Made by a program: the position numbers and the translations under genes. Positions 7,949 through 14,829 of a DNA stretch of 14,829 bases are shown here, piece after piece; within the stretch, counting starts at the first letter, position 1; each line of letters opens with the position of its first letter. Below the pieces are notes generated by a model. It was not told the DNA's origin and ran no database searches. It was given only the letters and a program-made list of their open reading frames with translations. Source of the stretch: JBGSLA01 sp965602785 (GTDB lineage Bacteria; Desulfobacterota; Desulfobaccia; Desulfobaccales; 0-14-0-80-60-11); contig CBFDAH010000056.1 in NCBI GenBank assembly GCA_965602785.1, positions 1-14,829 on the forward strand. Reading direction: 5' to 3'.

Positions 7949-8033
7949 CATATATATGCTTTGTTGTGACCAGGCGGGCTCATAACCCGTTATACTGTTG
8001 CCTACAAAAAGGTAAGTTTTTCAAGAGAAATGA

Positions 8034-8082
8034 AGGGGCGCAATTTATTGCGCCCTTTTAGGGCGTGATAAATCAATCCCCT
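8034..8082. repeat. Palindromic element with outer AGGGG/CCCCT arms
   Basis: AGGGG (8034-8038) and CCCCT (8078-8082) enclose the strong hairpin GGGCGCAA-TTTA-TTGCGCCC (8036-8055) and the short palindrome TGATAAATCA (8066-8075). The architecture is that of the other double-hairpin elements here, with a degenerate second hairpin. Confidence 0.55.
8036..8059 (+). terminator. Possible intrinsic terminator within the palindromic element
   Basis: The 8-bp GC-rich stem GGGCGCAA/TTGCGCCC with a TTTA loop is followed directly by TTTT on the + strand. It could end transcription from the + strand gene at 6710-7606, although it lies 430 bp beyond that stop. A repeat origin is equally likely, and both may be true. 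Confidence 0.4.
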
Positions 8083-8122
8083 ACAGATAAATACCTTTAT
8101 AAACGCAGCTTGGTATCAGGCG

Positions 8123-8455
8123 TCAGGTTCTCAAGTTAAGCTTTTCCACCAGACGGTCGGCGAAGGCCAGGATAAAGTCGCGCTGCTGGCGGGTGGCGTA
8201 ATCGATGCAGGAGCAGTGCAAGGTATTGCGGCTGCGGATGAGGAATTCGATGCGGAGGTAGGTGTCCCCCAGTTCTATGGCGAACCGGAAGGGCTGGCAA
8301 TCCGAGTGTTCGAACTGCTCAGAGCCCAGAAGGTCTTCCGGCAGATCAACCCACCAGATGTCCTGGAGGCCGGAAGCCTGGGCGTGGTCGGTCAGATAGT
8401 CCCGCAGGCGGGAGTGGTCGCCCCGACTGATTTCGTCTAAAAGATACTGGCGCAT
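8123..8455 (-). CDS. Hypothetical cytoplasmic protein, 110 residues
   Basis: Not recognised. The product is soluble, without a signal peptide or membrane span. It has an acidic N-terminal half (MRQYLLDEISRGDHSRLRDYL), a central DIWWVDLPEDLL, and a C-terminal helix rich in charge (DFILAFADRLVEKLN). Cysteines at about 53, 81 and 83 do not form a standard metal motif. The ATG has AGGAG seven bases upstream on the - strand. It is the last of three co-oriented small genes, 58 bp after the protease-anchor fragment, with a GC-rich hairpin in the gap. Its codon use looks like that of the neighbouring genes, which supports a real gene. Confidence 0.7.
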   Translation of the reverse strand: MRQYLLDEISRGDHSRLRDYLTDHAQASGLQDIWWVDLPEDLLGSEQFEHSDCQPFRFAIELGDTYLRIEFLIRSRNTLHCSCIDYATRQQRDFILAFADRLVEKLNLRT

Positions 8456-8476
8456 GGCGTCTCCTTGGTTTTTGTG

Positions 8477-8525
8477 AAGGGGGGCCCGGGGCCGTGGGCC
8501 CCGACCTTCTCCCTCAAGCTCCCCT
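8477..8525. repeat. GC hairpin plus CCCTCAAGCTCCCCT motif
   Basis: CGGGGCC-GTG-GGCCCCG is a perfect 7-bp stem at about 8487-8503. It is followed by CTTCTCCCTCAAGCTCCCCT, which closely matches the right arm of the post-argG hairpin (CTTCCCTCAAACTCCCCT, 3868-3885). It lies between two - strand genes and reaches the stop codon of the truncated protease-like frame. Confidence 0.5.
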
Positions 8526-8645
8526 CCCCACCCCCTTTAGGCGGGCGATGAGGCGTCGGAGGGCAAATTCCAGGAACTTCTGCCAGAAAATCGGTTGAAG
8601 GACAATAATAATGAGGAATATCCAAAAGATATCCGTGGCGGTCAT
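8514..8645 (-). CDS. 43-residue membrane peptide resembling the N-terminus of an SDH_sah/SppA-like protease
   Basis: The sequence MTATDIFWIFLIIIVLQPIF..ALRRLIARLKG resembles the N-terminal anchor of the SDH_sah (serine dehydrogenase proteinase, ClpP/SppA-like) family: a hydrophobic span, then LQP, then a basic helix of RLI.RL type. Family members run to roughly 280 residues with a Ser-Lys type core; here the frame ends six residues after LKG, inside a GC-rich repeat, and no catalytic part follows. The ATG overlaps the stop of the upstream gene (TGATG, 8647-8643), which implies translational coupling. It may be a decayed gene truncated by repeat insertion, or a retained membrane microprotein. 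The resemblance is from memory of the family. Confidence 0.5.
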   Translation of the reverse strand: MTATDIFWIFLIIIVLQPIFWQKFLEFALRRLIARLKGVGRGA

Positions 8646-8980
8646 CACTCTTCCTCTGGGGGGGAACTGGACGACAGCGCGGCGTCTAGGGCGGAAAAAC
8701 CCCACAGGGCCAGCCATATGCCAAAAGGAATATAAAATAGGGGTCGGGAAAAAACCCTGAAGAGCAGGACCCGTAGATTAGCGGCTGTAAGAGGGTCGGG
8801 ATAGATGGTGCCCATATATTCCTGGGAGAGGACCATGACCCCGGTCAGGAGCACCAGGGCCAGGAGAAGGTTGGCCAGAAGAAGGAGAATAATGCCTTTG
8901 GTGCGGTCCTGCTTGTAGAGTTGACCCAGCCCGGGAAAAACCAGGGCGGAGAGGAAAAAGGCTTTCAGGGCGGGTCGCAT
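8645..8980 (-). CDS. Small multi-span membrane protein with PGLGQ-Y motif
   Basis: A 111-residue product with hydrophobic segments at about 8-22, 28-52 and 81-99. The motif SALVFPGLGQLYKQDRTKG (11-29) resembles the conserved start of TM2/DUF5683-like small membrane proteins, in which a Pro-Gly-x-Gly-Gln hairpin precedes a membrane span. The C-terminus is acidic and serine-rich (SSSSPPEEE). The ribosome-binding site is poor: GAGG sits only one base from the ATG, so the start is less certain. It is first of three - strand genes, overlaps the next by one base, and is divergent from ileS. No specific function can be given. Confidence 0.65.
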   Translation of the reverse strand: MRPALKAFFLSALVFPGLGQLYKQDRTKGIILLLLANLLLALVLLTGVMVLSQEYMGTIYPDPLTAANLRVLLFRVFSRPLFYIPFGIWLALWGFSALDAALSSSSPPEEE

Positions 8981-9093
8981 GCCTCATCTTATCGGAAGGG
9001 CCGGGGCCGGTCAAGACTGGAGGTAGTGCCCGATAAGGCAGCTGGAAACGCCAGGGGACGCAGTCCTGGTTGCTTTTTTAGAGAGATGAGATA

Positions 9094-9102
9094 TGGTATA
9101 GT
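9094..9102 (+). promoter_or_regulatory. Candidate extended -10 promoter of ileS
   Basis: TGGTATAGT (9094-9102) has the TGn plus TATAGT form of an extended -10 element. The -35 position holds only a T-run (about 9074-9079). Transcription would start near 9109 and leave a leader of about 18 bases before the ileS ATG. It lies in the divergent gap between the - strand small genes and ileS. Confidence 0.4.
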
Positions 9103-9126
9103 GTTAAGTTGCAACGGAGGCTGTGG

Positions 9127-11916
9127 ATGGACTACAAAGCGACGCTGAACCTGCCCCGCACCGACTTTCCCATGAAAGCGTCCCTGCCCCAGCGGGAGCC
9201 AGAGGTGCTCCGACGCTGGGCGGCCATGGACCTTTACGGCCGGATTCGCCAGGAGAGCGGGGGCAAACCCCGCTTTGTTCTGCACGACGGCCCTCCCTAT
9301 GCCAACGGGCATATCCATCTGGGCCACGCTCTGAACAAGATTTTAAAGGACATCATTGTCAAGTCCCGGCAAATGATGGGCTTTAACTGCCCCTACGTGC
9401 CGGGCTGGGACTGCCACGGCCTCCCCATCGAGCACCAGGTTGACAAAGAGCTGAAGGCAGAGGGGCTGAGCCTTCCCCAGGTGGAAGTGCGGGCCCGCTG
9501 CCGAGCGTATGCCGACAAGTTCATCCACATCCAGCGGGAGGAGTTCCAGCGTCTGGGAGTGCTGGGGGACTGGGAGCGGCCCTACCTCACCATGAACCCG
9601 GAGTACGTGGCGACTATCCTTTCGGAATACGGCAAGTTTTTCCTGAGCGGGGCCATCTACCGGAGCAAGAAGCCCATCCACTGGTGCGCCACCTGCCGCA
9701 CCGCCCTGGCGGAGGCGGAGGTGGAGTACGAAGACCAGCACACCCCCTCCATTTACGTGAAATTTCCCCTGGTGAGCCCGCCGCCGGGCCTGCCGGAGCT
9801 GGCAACCGAGGGACCGATTTCCCTGGTCATCTGGACCACCACCCCCTGGACCCTACCCGCCAATCTGGCCATCGCCGTGCATCCGGACCTGGAGTACGCG
9901 GTCCTGGACGTGGGGGGGGAAAGGCTGGTGGTGGCGGAGGAGCTGGCCGGTGGCTTGCTGTCTTTCTGGGGCCTCACAGGAGAGGAAGTCCTCCGAGTGC
10001 CCGGCACACGCCTCGAGGGGACGGTGTGCCGCCACCCCTGGCTGGCGCGGGATTCCCGGGTCATTTTGGCCGACTACGTCACGGTCACCGCGGGCACGGG
10101 GCTGGTCCACATCGCCCCGGGCCACGGCCAGGAGGACTTCGACAGCGGGCGTAAGTATGACCTCTCTCCCTACTCCCCGGTGGACGACGACGGCCGCTTC
10201 ACCATAGAGGTGCCGGAGTTCCAGGGACAGAGCGTGTGGGAGGCCAATCCCGGCATCATTGCCCTGTTGCGCCAGAAAGGGGCGCTCCTCCTGGCGGAGG
10301 AAGCCAGCCACAGCTATCCCCACTGCTGGCGCTGCAAGGAGCCCATCATCTTCCGGGCCACAGAGCAGTGGTTCATCTCCATGGAGCAAAACGGCCTACG
10401 GGAAAAGGCCCTGAAGGCCATCGACCAGGTGACCTGGATTCCCCGTTGGGGCCGGGAGCGCATCTACCAAATGGTGGAGAGCCGCCCCGACTGGTGCATC
10501 TCCCGGCAACGGGCCTGGGGAGTGCCCATTGTGGCCTTCCATTGCCAGGGCTGTGGGGAAGTGCTCCTGACCCAGGAGATTTTGGACGCCATCCTCACCC
10601 GGGTGCGCCGGGAGGGGGCGGACTTCTGGTTTGCCAGCCCCGCTTCAGAACTCCTCCCCCCGGGAACCACGTGCCCGCAATGCCGCGGCGGGGAGTTTTC
10701 TAAAGAGACCGACATCCTGGACGTGTGGTTCGACTCCGGGGTGAGCTTCGCGGCGGTGGCCGAGCCTGACCCTGAGCTGGGCTTCCCCGTGGATTTGTAT
10801 CTCGAGGGCTCGGACCAGCACCGGGGTTGGTTTCACAGCAGTTTGCTGACTTCGGTGGGCACCCGGGGGGAAGCCCCTTACCGGGGCGTCCTGACCCACG
10901 GCTTCGTGGTGGATGGGGACGGACGCAAGATGTCCAAGTCCCTGGGAAACGTCATCGCCCCCCAGGAAGTCATGGCCAAGCACGGGGCCGAAATCCTGCG
11001 CCTCTGGGTGACGGCCGAGGACTACCGGGACGACGTACGCCTCTCCGACAATATCCTCAAGCAGTTGGGTGACGCCTACCGGCGCTTCCGCAACACCGCC
11101 CGCTTCATGCTGGGGAACCTGTACGACTTCGACCCGGCCACAGACCTGGTACCTCTTGAAGACCGGGAAGAGCTGGACCGGCTGGCCCTCTCCTGGCTGG
11201 CTCGACTCAACGAACGGGTCCAGCGGGCTTACCGGGACTATGAATTCCATCTGGTCTTTCACCGCCTGCACCAGTTTTGCGCCGTGGAAATGTCCGCCCT
11301 GTATCTGGATATCCTGAAAGACCGGCTTTACATTTCCCAGGCCACTTCCCCGGCCCGCCGCGGCGCCCAGAGCACCTTGTATGAGCTCCTGCGGGATCTC
11401 ACCCGGCTCATGGCCCCCATCCTGTCCTTCACCGCCGAGGAGGTCTGGAGTTACCTGCCCGGGCATCACAAGGAGGAAAGCATCCATCTGGCCAGCTTCC
11501 CGGAGCCGTCCCCCGGACTCCCCGATGTGGCCTTGCTGGATAAATATGAGTTTCTCCTCACGGTCCGGGATGAAATCAATCGGGGCCTGGAGGAGGCCAG
11601 AAAGGCCAAGGTGCTGGCCAAGGCCCAGGAGGCCCGGGTGGGGCTGGAAGCCTCAGACCCCCAGCTTTTCGAGAAACTGACCCAGGCCATGGGAGACCTC
11701 AAAACCCTCACCCAGGTGGCGGACCTGCACGTCACCAACCAGGCGGCCACCCTCAGCCAGCCCCTGAGCGCTCAGGAGGTTCCCGGTCTCTTGGTGCAGG
11801 TGGAGAAGGCTGCCGGGGACAAGTGTGTGCGCTGCTGGATTACCAAGACGAGTGTGGGGGAGGATCCTCAACATCCCCAGATCTGTCACCGCTGCCGTCA
11901 GGTTCTCAAAGGGTAA
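9127..11916 (+). CDS. ileS: Isoleucyl-tRNA synthetase (IleS)
   Basis: Charges tRNA-Ile with isoleucine in the cytoplasm and edits mischarged valine. The 929-residue length suits bacterial type-1 IleS. The N-terminus MDYKATLNLPRTDFPMKASLP is characteristic. The class I HIGH-type motif is HLGH at 64-67, and KMSKS is at 601-605. The insertion between them contains the editing-domain segment VIWTTTPWTLPAN, and DWCISRQRAWG precedes KMSKS. The C-terminal zinc site is C900/C903 and C920/C923. The ATG at 9127 follows GGAGG by six bases; an in-frame TTG at 9109 lies upstream of that ribosome-binding site and is rejected. lspA starts six bases after the stop, so the two are almost certainly cotranscribed. 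Confidence 0.98.
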   Translation: MDYKATLNLPRTDFPMKASLPQREPEVLRRWAAMDLYGRIRQESGGKPRFVLHDGPPYANGHIHLGHALNKILKDIIVKSRQMMGFNCPYVPGWDCHGLPIEHQVDKELKAEGLSLPQVEVRARCRAYADKFIHIQREEFQRLGVLGDWERPYLTMNPEYVATILSEYGKFFLSGAIYRSKKPIHWCATCRTALAEAEVEYEDQHTPSIYVKFPLVSPPPGLPELATEGPISLVIWTTTPWTLPANLAIAVHPDLEYAVLDVGGERLVVAEELAGGLLSFWGLTGEEVLRVPGTRLEGTVCRHPWLARDSRVILADYVTVTAGTGLVHIAPGHGQEDFDSGRKYDLSPYSPVDDDGRFTIEVPEFQGQSVWEANPGIIALLRQKGALLLAEEASHSYPHCWRCKEPIIFRATEQWFISMEQNGLREKALKAIDQVTWIPRWGRERIYQMVESRPDWCISRQRAWGVPIVAFHCQGCGEVLLTQEILDAILTRVRREGADFWFASPASELLPPGTTCPQCRGGEFSKETDILDVWFDSGVSFAAVAEPDPELGFPVDLYLEGSDQHRGWFHSSLLTSVGTRGEAPYRGVLTHGFVVDGDGRKMSKSLGNVIAPQEVMAKHGAEILRLWVTAEDYRDDVRLSDNILKQLGDAYRRFRNTARFMLGNLYDFDPATDLVPLEDREELDRLALSWLARLNERVQRAYRDYEFHLVFHRLHQFCAVEMSALYLDILKDRLYISQATSPARRGAQSTLYELLRDLTRLMAPILSFTAEEVWSYLPGHHKEESIHLASFPEPSPGLPDVALLDKYEFLLTVRDEINRGLEEARKAKVLAKAQEARVGLEASDPQLFEKLTQAMGDLKTLTQVADLHVTNQAATLSQPLSAQEVPGLLVQVEKAAGDKCVRCWITKTSVGEDPQHPQICHRCRQVLKG

Positions 11917-11922
11917 GTCCAC

Positions 11923-12423
11923 ATGTCCCGTAAGCTTTCCATTTTACTCCCTATTCTGGTGGTGGGGGTGGCCCTGGACCAGCTCACCAAGTTCCTGGTG
12001 GTGCGGGCCCTGCCCCTGGGCGATCAGGTGCCGGTCATTCAAGGGTTCTTCAACCTGGTGCACATCCGCAATCGAGGGGCAGCCTTTGGGCTATTATCCA
12101 ACATGTCCACGGAGTTCGCCTGGGTGTTCTTCATCGTTACCACCTGCCTGGTCCTGGGAGTGGTGGCCTTCCTGTGGTGGCGCCTGCCGGAGGACCAGAC
12201 CCTGGCGGCCGTGGGCTACAGTCTGATTTTAACCGGCGCTTTGGGCAACCTGGTGGACCGGGTGCGCCTGGGGGAAGTCATCGATTTCCTGGATTTCCAC
12301 GTGAGCGGCTACCACTGGCCGGCCTTCAATGTGGCGGACAGCCTGGTCTGCCTCGGCGCCGGCCTCCTGGTGTGGGTCATATTCAAGGAAGAAAGAAGCC
12401 AAGATGTATCCCATTCTGTATAA
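11923..12423 (+). CDS. lspA: Lipoprotein signal peptidase II (LspA)
   Basis: A membrane aspartyl protease that cuts the signal peptide from diacylglyceryl-prolipoproteins. The 166-residue length and four hydrophobic segments (about 7-25, 66-86, 95-112, 137-154) fit the family. Conserved blocks are DQLTKF (19-24), NRGAAFG (50-56), GALGNLVDR (105-113) and WPAFNVADS (132-140). The likely catalytic aspartates are D121 and D139. It follows ileS by six bases and overlaps lgt by 20 bases, so translation is probably coupled. The ileS-lspA pairing is very common in bacteria. Processing follows lipidation by Lgt, encoded next door. Confidence 0.97.
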   Translation: MSRKLSILLPILVVGVALDQLTKFLVVRALPLGDQVPVIQGFFNLVHIRNRGAAFGLLSNMSTEFAWVFFIVTTCLVLGVVAFLWWRLPEDQTLAAVGYSLILTGALGNLVDRVRLGEVIDFLDFHVSGYHWPAFNVADSLVCLGAGLLVWVIFKEERSQDVSHSV

Positions 12424-13192
12424 GATCGGGCCCATTAATATTTACGTCTACGGCCTTTTCCTGGCTTTGGGTTTTATGGTGGCCATTTTAGTGGCGGCCC
12501 AGGAAGCCCGCCGCCTGGGCCTGCCCGTGGGGCGCTTCTACGACCTGTGCTTTCTCATCGTCCTCTCCGCCCTCATCGGCTCCCGTTTGCTCTATGTCAT
12601 CGTGGAGCATGAGAAATTCATCCAGGAACCCCTTAAAATCTTTTATCTGTGGGAGGGCGGACTGGTATTCCACGGGGGGCTCCTGGCTGCGGTGGCGGTG
12701 GCCTTTTGGTATCTGCGCCGCCACAATATGCCCTGGCGACCCGCCTTCGACGCCCTGGGCCTGGGTTTGCCTCTCGGCCAGGCCCTCGGGCGCCTGGGGT
12801 GCTTCATGGCGGGGTGCTGCTTCGGCAGGCCCACGGACCTCCCCTGGGCGGTGCGCTTCACCCACCCGGATACTCTCTGCCCTATTCGGGAATCGATCCA
12901 CCCCGCCCAGCTCTATGAGTCTCTCCTGGCCTTCGGGGTTTTCGGAGTGCTCTTCTGGCTGAGAAAGCGCAAGCGCTTTGACGGCCAGGTGATCCTCACC
13001 TACTTCGTCCTGGCGGGGCTGGTGCGGTTCTTGGTGGAATTCTTCCGGGCCCCCACTTCTATTGATCCCCGGGGGCCGGAACTTATTCTGCACATGCCCG
13101 CCACCCAGGTGGGGGCTCTGGGAATTGCCCTGGTGAGCGGCGCCATTCTGTGGTGGGCCTGGCGGAAAAGCGCCGCGTCAGAAAGAGGATAA
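12404..13192 (+). CDS. lgt: Prolipoprotein diacylglyceryl transferase (Lgt)
   Basis: An integral membrane enzyme that moves diacylglycerol from phosphatidylglycerol to the lipobox cysteine, the first step of lipoprotein maturation. It has 262 residues and several membrane spans. H90 in FHGGLLA matches the essential His loop, and the signature GRLGCFMAGCCFGRP (129-143) carries R130; its cysteine-rich form differs from the E. coli GRxGNFINGE type but occurs in other phyla. HPAQLYES (167-174) and RFLVEFFR (208-215) are also typical. The start ATG at 12404 gives the expected MYPILYKIGPINIYVYG; it lies inside the end of lspA with AAGGAAG upstream. A frame extension to 12329 is a shadow of lspA. 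Confidence 0.96.
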   Translation: MYPILYKIGPINIYVYGLFLALGFMVAILVAAQEARRLGLPVGRFYDLCFLIVLSALIGSRLLYVIVEHEKFIQEPLKIFYLWEGGLVFHGGLLAAVAVAFWYLRRHNMPWRPAFDALGLGLPLGQALGRLGCFMAGCCFGRPTDLPWAVRFTHPDTLCPIRESIHPAQLYESLLAFGVFGVLFWLRKRKRFDGQVILTYFVLAGLVRFLVEFFRAPTSIDPRGPELILHMPATQVGALGIALVSGAILWWAWRKSAASERG

Positions 13193-13551
13193 GTTTTTTG
13201 AGAAATGCTTCTGATCCGCCCCCGGAGCAGCATGGCTTTGGGCGGCACTGTACCGGCACCGCGCCGTAAGGCCGCCAGCGCGTTCCGCCTTATGGCGGAC
13301 TCCAAGGGGCGCGGCAGCAGGACACTAGCGGTACAAGCTGGCAGATATACGGTATAATACGGAACCAGAGGGGCTCTCAAGTGGTACCCTGGCGCTTTGG
13401 AAGCAGCACCAAACCAGGGTATCCATAACACCCTGCGGTTTCTCAGGACATTTGCCACACTCTTTTTTACCCAAATTATGCAAAAAACTGCCCATATGAT
13501 CTCCATTAGCCCTGGGAGACTCCCAGGCTGGACTCGGCCAAAGGACGGGCC
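13193..13551. other. Gene-free gap between lgt and cdsA
   Basis: No convincing gene was found on either strand. The left part holds an inverted repeat CCGCCC (13216-13221) / GGGCGG (13240-13245) and the foldable segment 13250-13334. The right part (about 13335-13530) is less structured and contains AT-rich text upstream of cdsA. The gap is unusual because lipid-modification genes on either side are otherwise tightly packed. Confidence 0.6.
13250..13334. repeat. Strongly foldable 85-nt segment
   Basis: The main stem CGCCGTAAGGC (13262-13272) / GCCTTATGGCG (13287-13297) pairs over 11 bp with one G-T. An alternative local hairpin TCCGCC-TTAT-GGCGGA (13284-13299) competes with it. Flanking pairs GTACCG (13250-13255) / CGGTAC (13329-13334) and CCGCGCC (13259-13265) / GGCGCGG (13308-13314) allow further nesting. 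It could be a dispersed repeat or a structured RNA. Confidence 0.45.
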
Positions 13552-14367
13552 ATGCATCTGAAACGTTGGCTCACGGCCCTCGTGCTCATTGCCCTGATTC
13601 TGCTGGTCCTCCTCAAGGGAGGCCGGCTTGCCTTTGCCTTCGGCATCCTTCTCATCAGCGGGCTGGCCCACTGGGAGTTTTTAAGTCTGTTCCAGCCAGA
13701 TTTGGATCGGGGTCGAAAAGTCAAGATCATCGCTCTGGGGTCTCTGTTGATCCTGAGCTTCTGCACCGCCGCCACCCCTTTTGGGCGCCAGGTGCCCCTT
13801 TTCGTTTTGGTTTGTTGCCTTTTTGTCCAGTTCTTGTTTTACCTGATGAGCTACGAACACATTCAGGAACTGGCCTGGGATCTGGCCGTCAACAACCTGG
13901 GGCTGGTGTATCTGCCCCTTCTTCTCGGGCACTTCATCTGGCTGAGGTACATGAGCCAGGGGCAGTGGTGGGTATTGTGGCTCTTGTTTGTCGTCTGCTG
14001 CGGCGATACCATAGCCTACTACACCGGCAAGGCCTTGGGACAGCGAAAATTTTACCCCCAGGTGAGCCCCGGCAAGACCTGGGCCGGCACCTGGGGCGGG
14101 CTGGCGGCCAACCTGGTGGTGGGGGTCCTGGTGGGGCGCTGGCTCTTACCGGAGGTCAAAATCCTCAGCCTGGCCCTCCTGGCCCTGTTGTTGGGATTCA
14201 TCGCCATGTTGGGGGACCTCTTTGAATCCATGTTGAAGCGCCAGGCCGAGGTGAAGGACTCCAGCTCTCTCCTGCCGGGGCATGGCGGCATGCTGGACCG
14301 TCTGGACAGCCTCCTCTTCGCCGCTCCGGCCCTGGTGTATGCCCGTCTCTTTTTCTTGCAGATGTGA
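13552..14367 (+). CDS. cdsA: Phosphatidate cytidylyltransferase (CdsA)
   Basis: A membrane enzyme that makes CDP-diacylglycerol from CTP and phosphatidic acid, the branch point for phosphatidylglycerol, cardiolipin and phosphatidylethanolamine. It has 271 residues with several hydrophobic spans. SPGKTW (172-177) and GDLFESMLKR (221-230) are present. The CDS signature at 226-252 is complete: S-M-L-K-R, K235-D236, PGHGG (242-246) and MLDRLD (247-252). AGGA lies about eight bases before the ATG. It stands 359 bp after lgt and probably has its own promoter. It is not followed by dxr or preceded by uppS, the partners seen in many genomes. Its product leads to the phosphatidylglycerol used by Lgt. 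Confidence 0.96.
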   Translation: MHLKRWLTALVLIALILLVLLKGGRLAFAFGILLISGLAHWEFLSLFQPDLDRGRKVKIIALGSLLILSFCTAATPFGRQVPLFVLVCCLFVQFLFYLMSYEHIQELAWDLAVNNLGLVYLPLLLGHFIWLRYMSQGQWWVLWLLFVVCCGDTIAYYTGKALGQRKFYPQVSPGKTWAGTWGGLAANLVVGVLVGRWLLPEVKILSLALLALLLGFIAMLGDLFESMLKRQAEVKDSSSLLPGHGGMLDRLDSLLFAAPALVYARLFFLQM

Positions 14368-14751
14368 GCCGTATGACCGGTAGCTCATCGGAGCCCGTCT
14401 CCCCTTTTGAGGATGTTGGCCGAGATGCTTATGGGGAGTTCCGGGACGCCGCAGGCCCCCTCCACTTCAACTCCCTTCCCACCCCTTTTGACCGGGAGCT
14501 AAGGCATCGTGCCCGGGCTGTCCAGTGTGGAGGGTTGTGCTTCTGAAATTGTGTATAGAGAGAGTTTGAGAAAAGAGACAGGAGTTTCATGACCGCTGGC
14601 CCCTAAATTGAAAGCCTTATATAACAACCAGTTAAAGCCCTGGAAGACCGCCCTCGACTGGCCCCGGGAGCAGCTCCCTTGAAACCGCGTTACGCTGGGC
14701 ATGAAAGCCACGAACCGGGCCTGTCCAAGAGGGCCAGAGGGCGAATCCCCC
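14368..14751. other. Gene-free stretch after cdsA
   Basis: A 57-codon frame from ATG 14373 overlaps nothing recognisable, has no ribosome-binding site and composition unlike a protein, so it is not called. The rest holds a perfect small palindrome GGGAGC-A-GCTCCC (about 14666-14678) and AT-rich text around 14550-14630. Nothing else is identifiable. Confidence 0.6.
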
Positions 14752-14779
14752 TTGACATAAGGGAATTTGCCGCCATAAT
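14752..14779 (+). promoter_or_regulatory. Sigma-70-type promoter of tRNA-Ala
   Basis: TTGACA (14752-14757, perfect -35) and CATAAT (14774-14779, five of six for -10) are separated by 16 bases. The -10 ends 11 bases before the tRNA 5' end, so transcription would start at about 14786. This is the best promoter in the window. Confidence 0.75.
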
Positions 14780-14790
14780 GTAAAGCCAGT

Positions 14791-14829
14791 GGGGATGTAG
14801 CTCAGCTGGAAGAGCGCCTGCTTCGCATG
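14791..14829 (+). tRNA. tRNA-Ala, anticodon CGC (5' part, cut by window end)
   Basis: The first 39 bases form the acceptor 5' strand GGGGATG, the D arm GCTC-AGCTGGAA-GAGC, and the anticodon 5' strand CCTGC with loop TTCGCAT, giving anticodon CGC, which reads GCG. The 3' half lies beyond the window, so completeness is assumed. The sequence follows bacterial tRNA-Ala closely. Confidence 0.92.

Larger units (their letters stand above)
7607..8122. other. Gene-free repeat island between convergent genes
   Basis: No open frame of convincing character is seen on either strand. The stretch is AT-rich DNA studded with GC-rich palindromes, listed separately: the inverted-repeat-bounded segment 7742-7892, the hairpin pair 7905-7948 and the hairpin element 8034-8082. 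It separates the Ada-like membrane gene (+) from the 110-residue unknown (-). Confidence 0.75.

Noticed and set aside
7742..8082. CRISPR array in the repeat island
   Set aside because: The repeats are palindromes of differing sequence and irregular spacing, not identical direct repeats with unique spacers, and no cas genes are near.
9109..9126. TTG start six codons upstream of the ileS ATG
   Set aside because: The GGAGG at 9116-9120 lies downstream of it, and MDYK is the usual IleS start.
13000..13671. 223-codon - strand frame spanning lgt, the gap and cdsA
   Set aside because: It runs antisense through two clear genes and a repeat, with no recognisable domain or start site.
14364..14546. 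Small + strand frame overlapping the cdsA stop
   Set aside because: About 57-60 codons, no ribosome-binding site, no hydrophobic or domain pattern, and composition unlike a protein.

Overview
This is a GC-rich, gene-dense bacterial chromosome window. It is mostly housekeeping genes, with a few unrecognised small genes and many palindromic repeats. The gene set, the ileS-lspA-lgt order, the protein sequence style and the GC-rich repeats between genes suggest a Desulfobacterota-type bacterium, perhaps a Desulfobacca relative. That placement is an inference from general familiarity; nothing in the window proves it.

Region 1 (1-3832) is an arginine-biosynthesis run on the + strand: argD and argF overlap by four bases, then comes a small exported Cys-rich protein of unknown role, then argG. 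These cover acetylornithine transamination, citrulline formation and argininosuccinate formation. argH is not in the window. Region 2 (3833-4862) holds GC-rich hairpin repeats, a small SdpI-like membrane protein with a C-terminal zinc ribbon, and a complete tRNA-Pro(CGG) on the - strand. Region 3 (4863-7606) holds an orphan peptide/nickel-type ABC substrate-binding protein whose signal peptide begins in a 7-base tandem repeat, and a single-span membrane protein ending in an Ada-like zinc motif.

Region 4 (7607-8122) has no gene. It is an island of nested palindromic elements, including a 151-bp stretch bounded by near-perfect inverted repeats. Region 5 (8123-8980, - strand) holds three small genes: a membrane protein, a 43-residue protein that looks like only the N-terminal anchor of an SDH_sah/SppA-like protease, and a 110-residue unknown.

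Region 6 (9127-14367, + strand) is ileS-lspA-lgt and then cdsA. Lgt lipidates prolipoproteins, LspA removes their signal peptides, and CdsA makes the CDP-diacylglycerol from which Lgt's phosphatidylglycerol donor derives. A 359-bp gene-free gap with a strongly foldable segment separates lgt from cdsA. The window ends after another gene-free stretch, with a good sigma-70-type promoter and the first half of a tRNA-Ala(CGC).

No defence system, CRISPR array, prophage or intact transposase was seen. The most unusual content is the palindromic repeat family, the truncated protease anchor, and the two small membrane proteins carrying zinc motifs.
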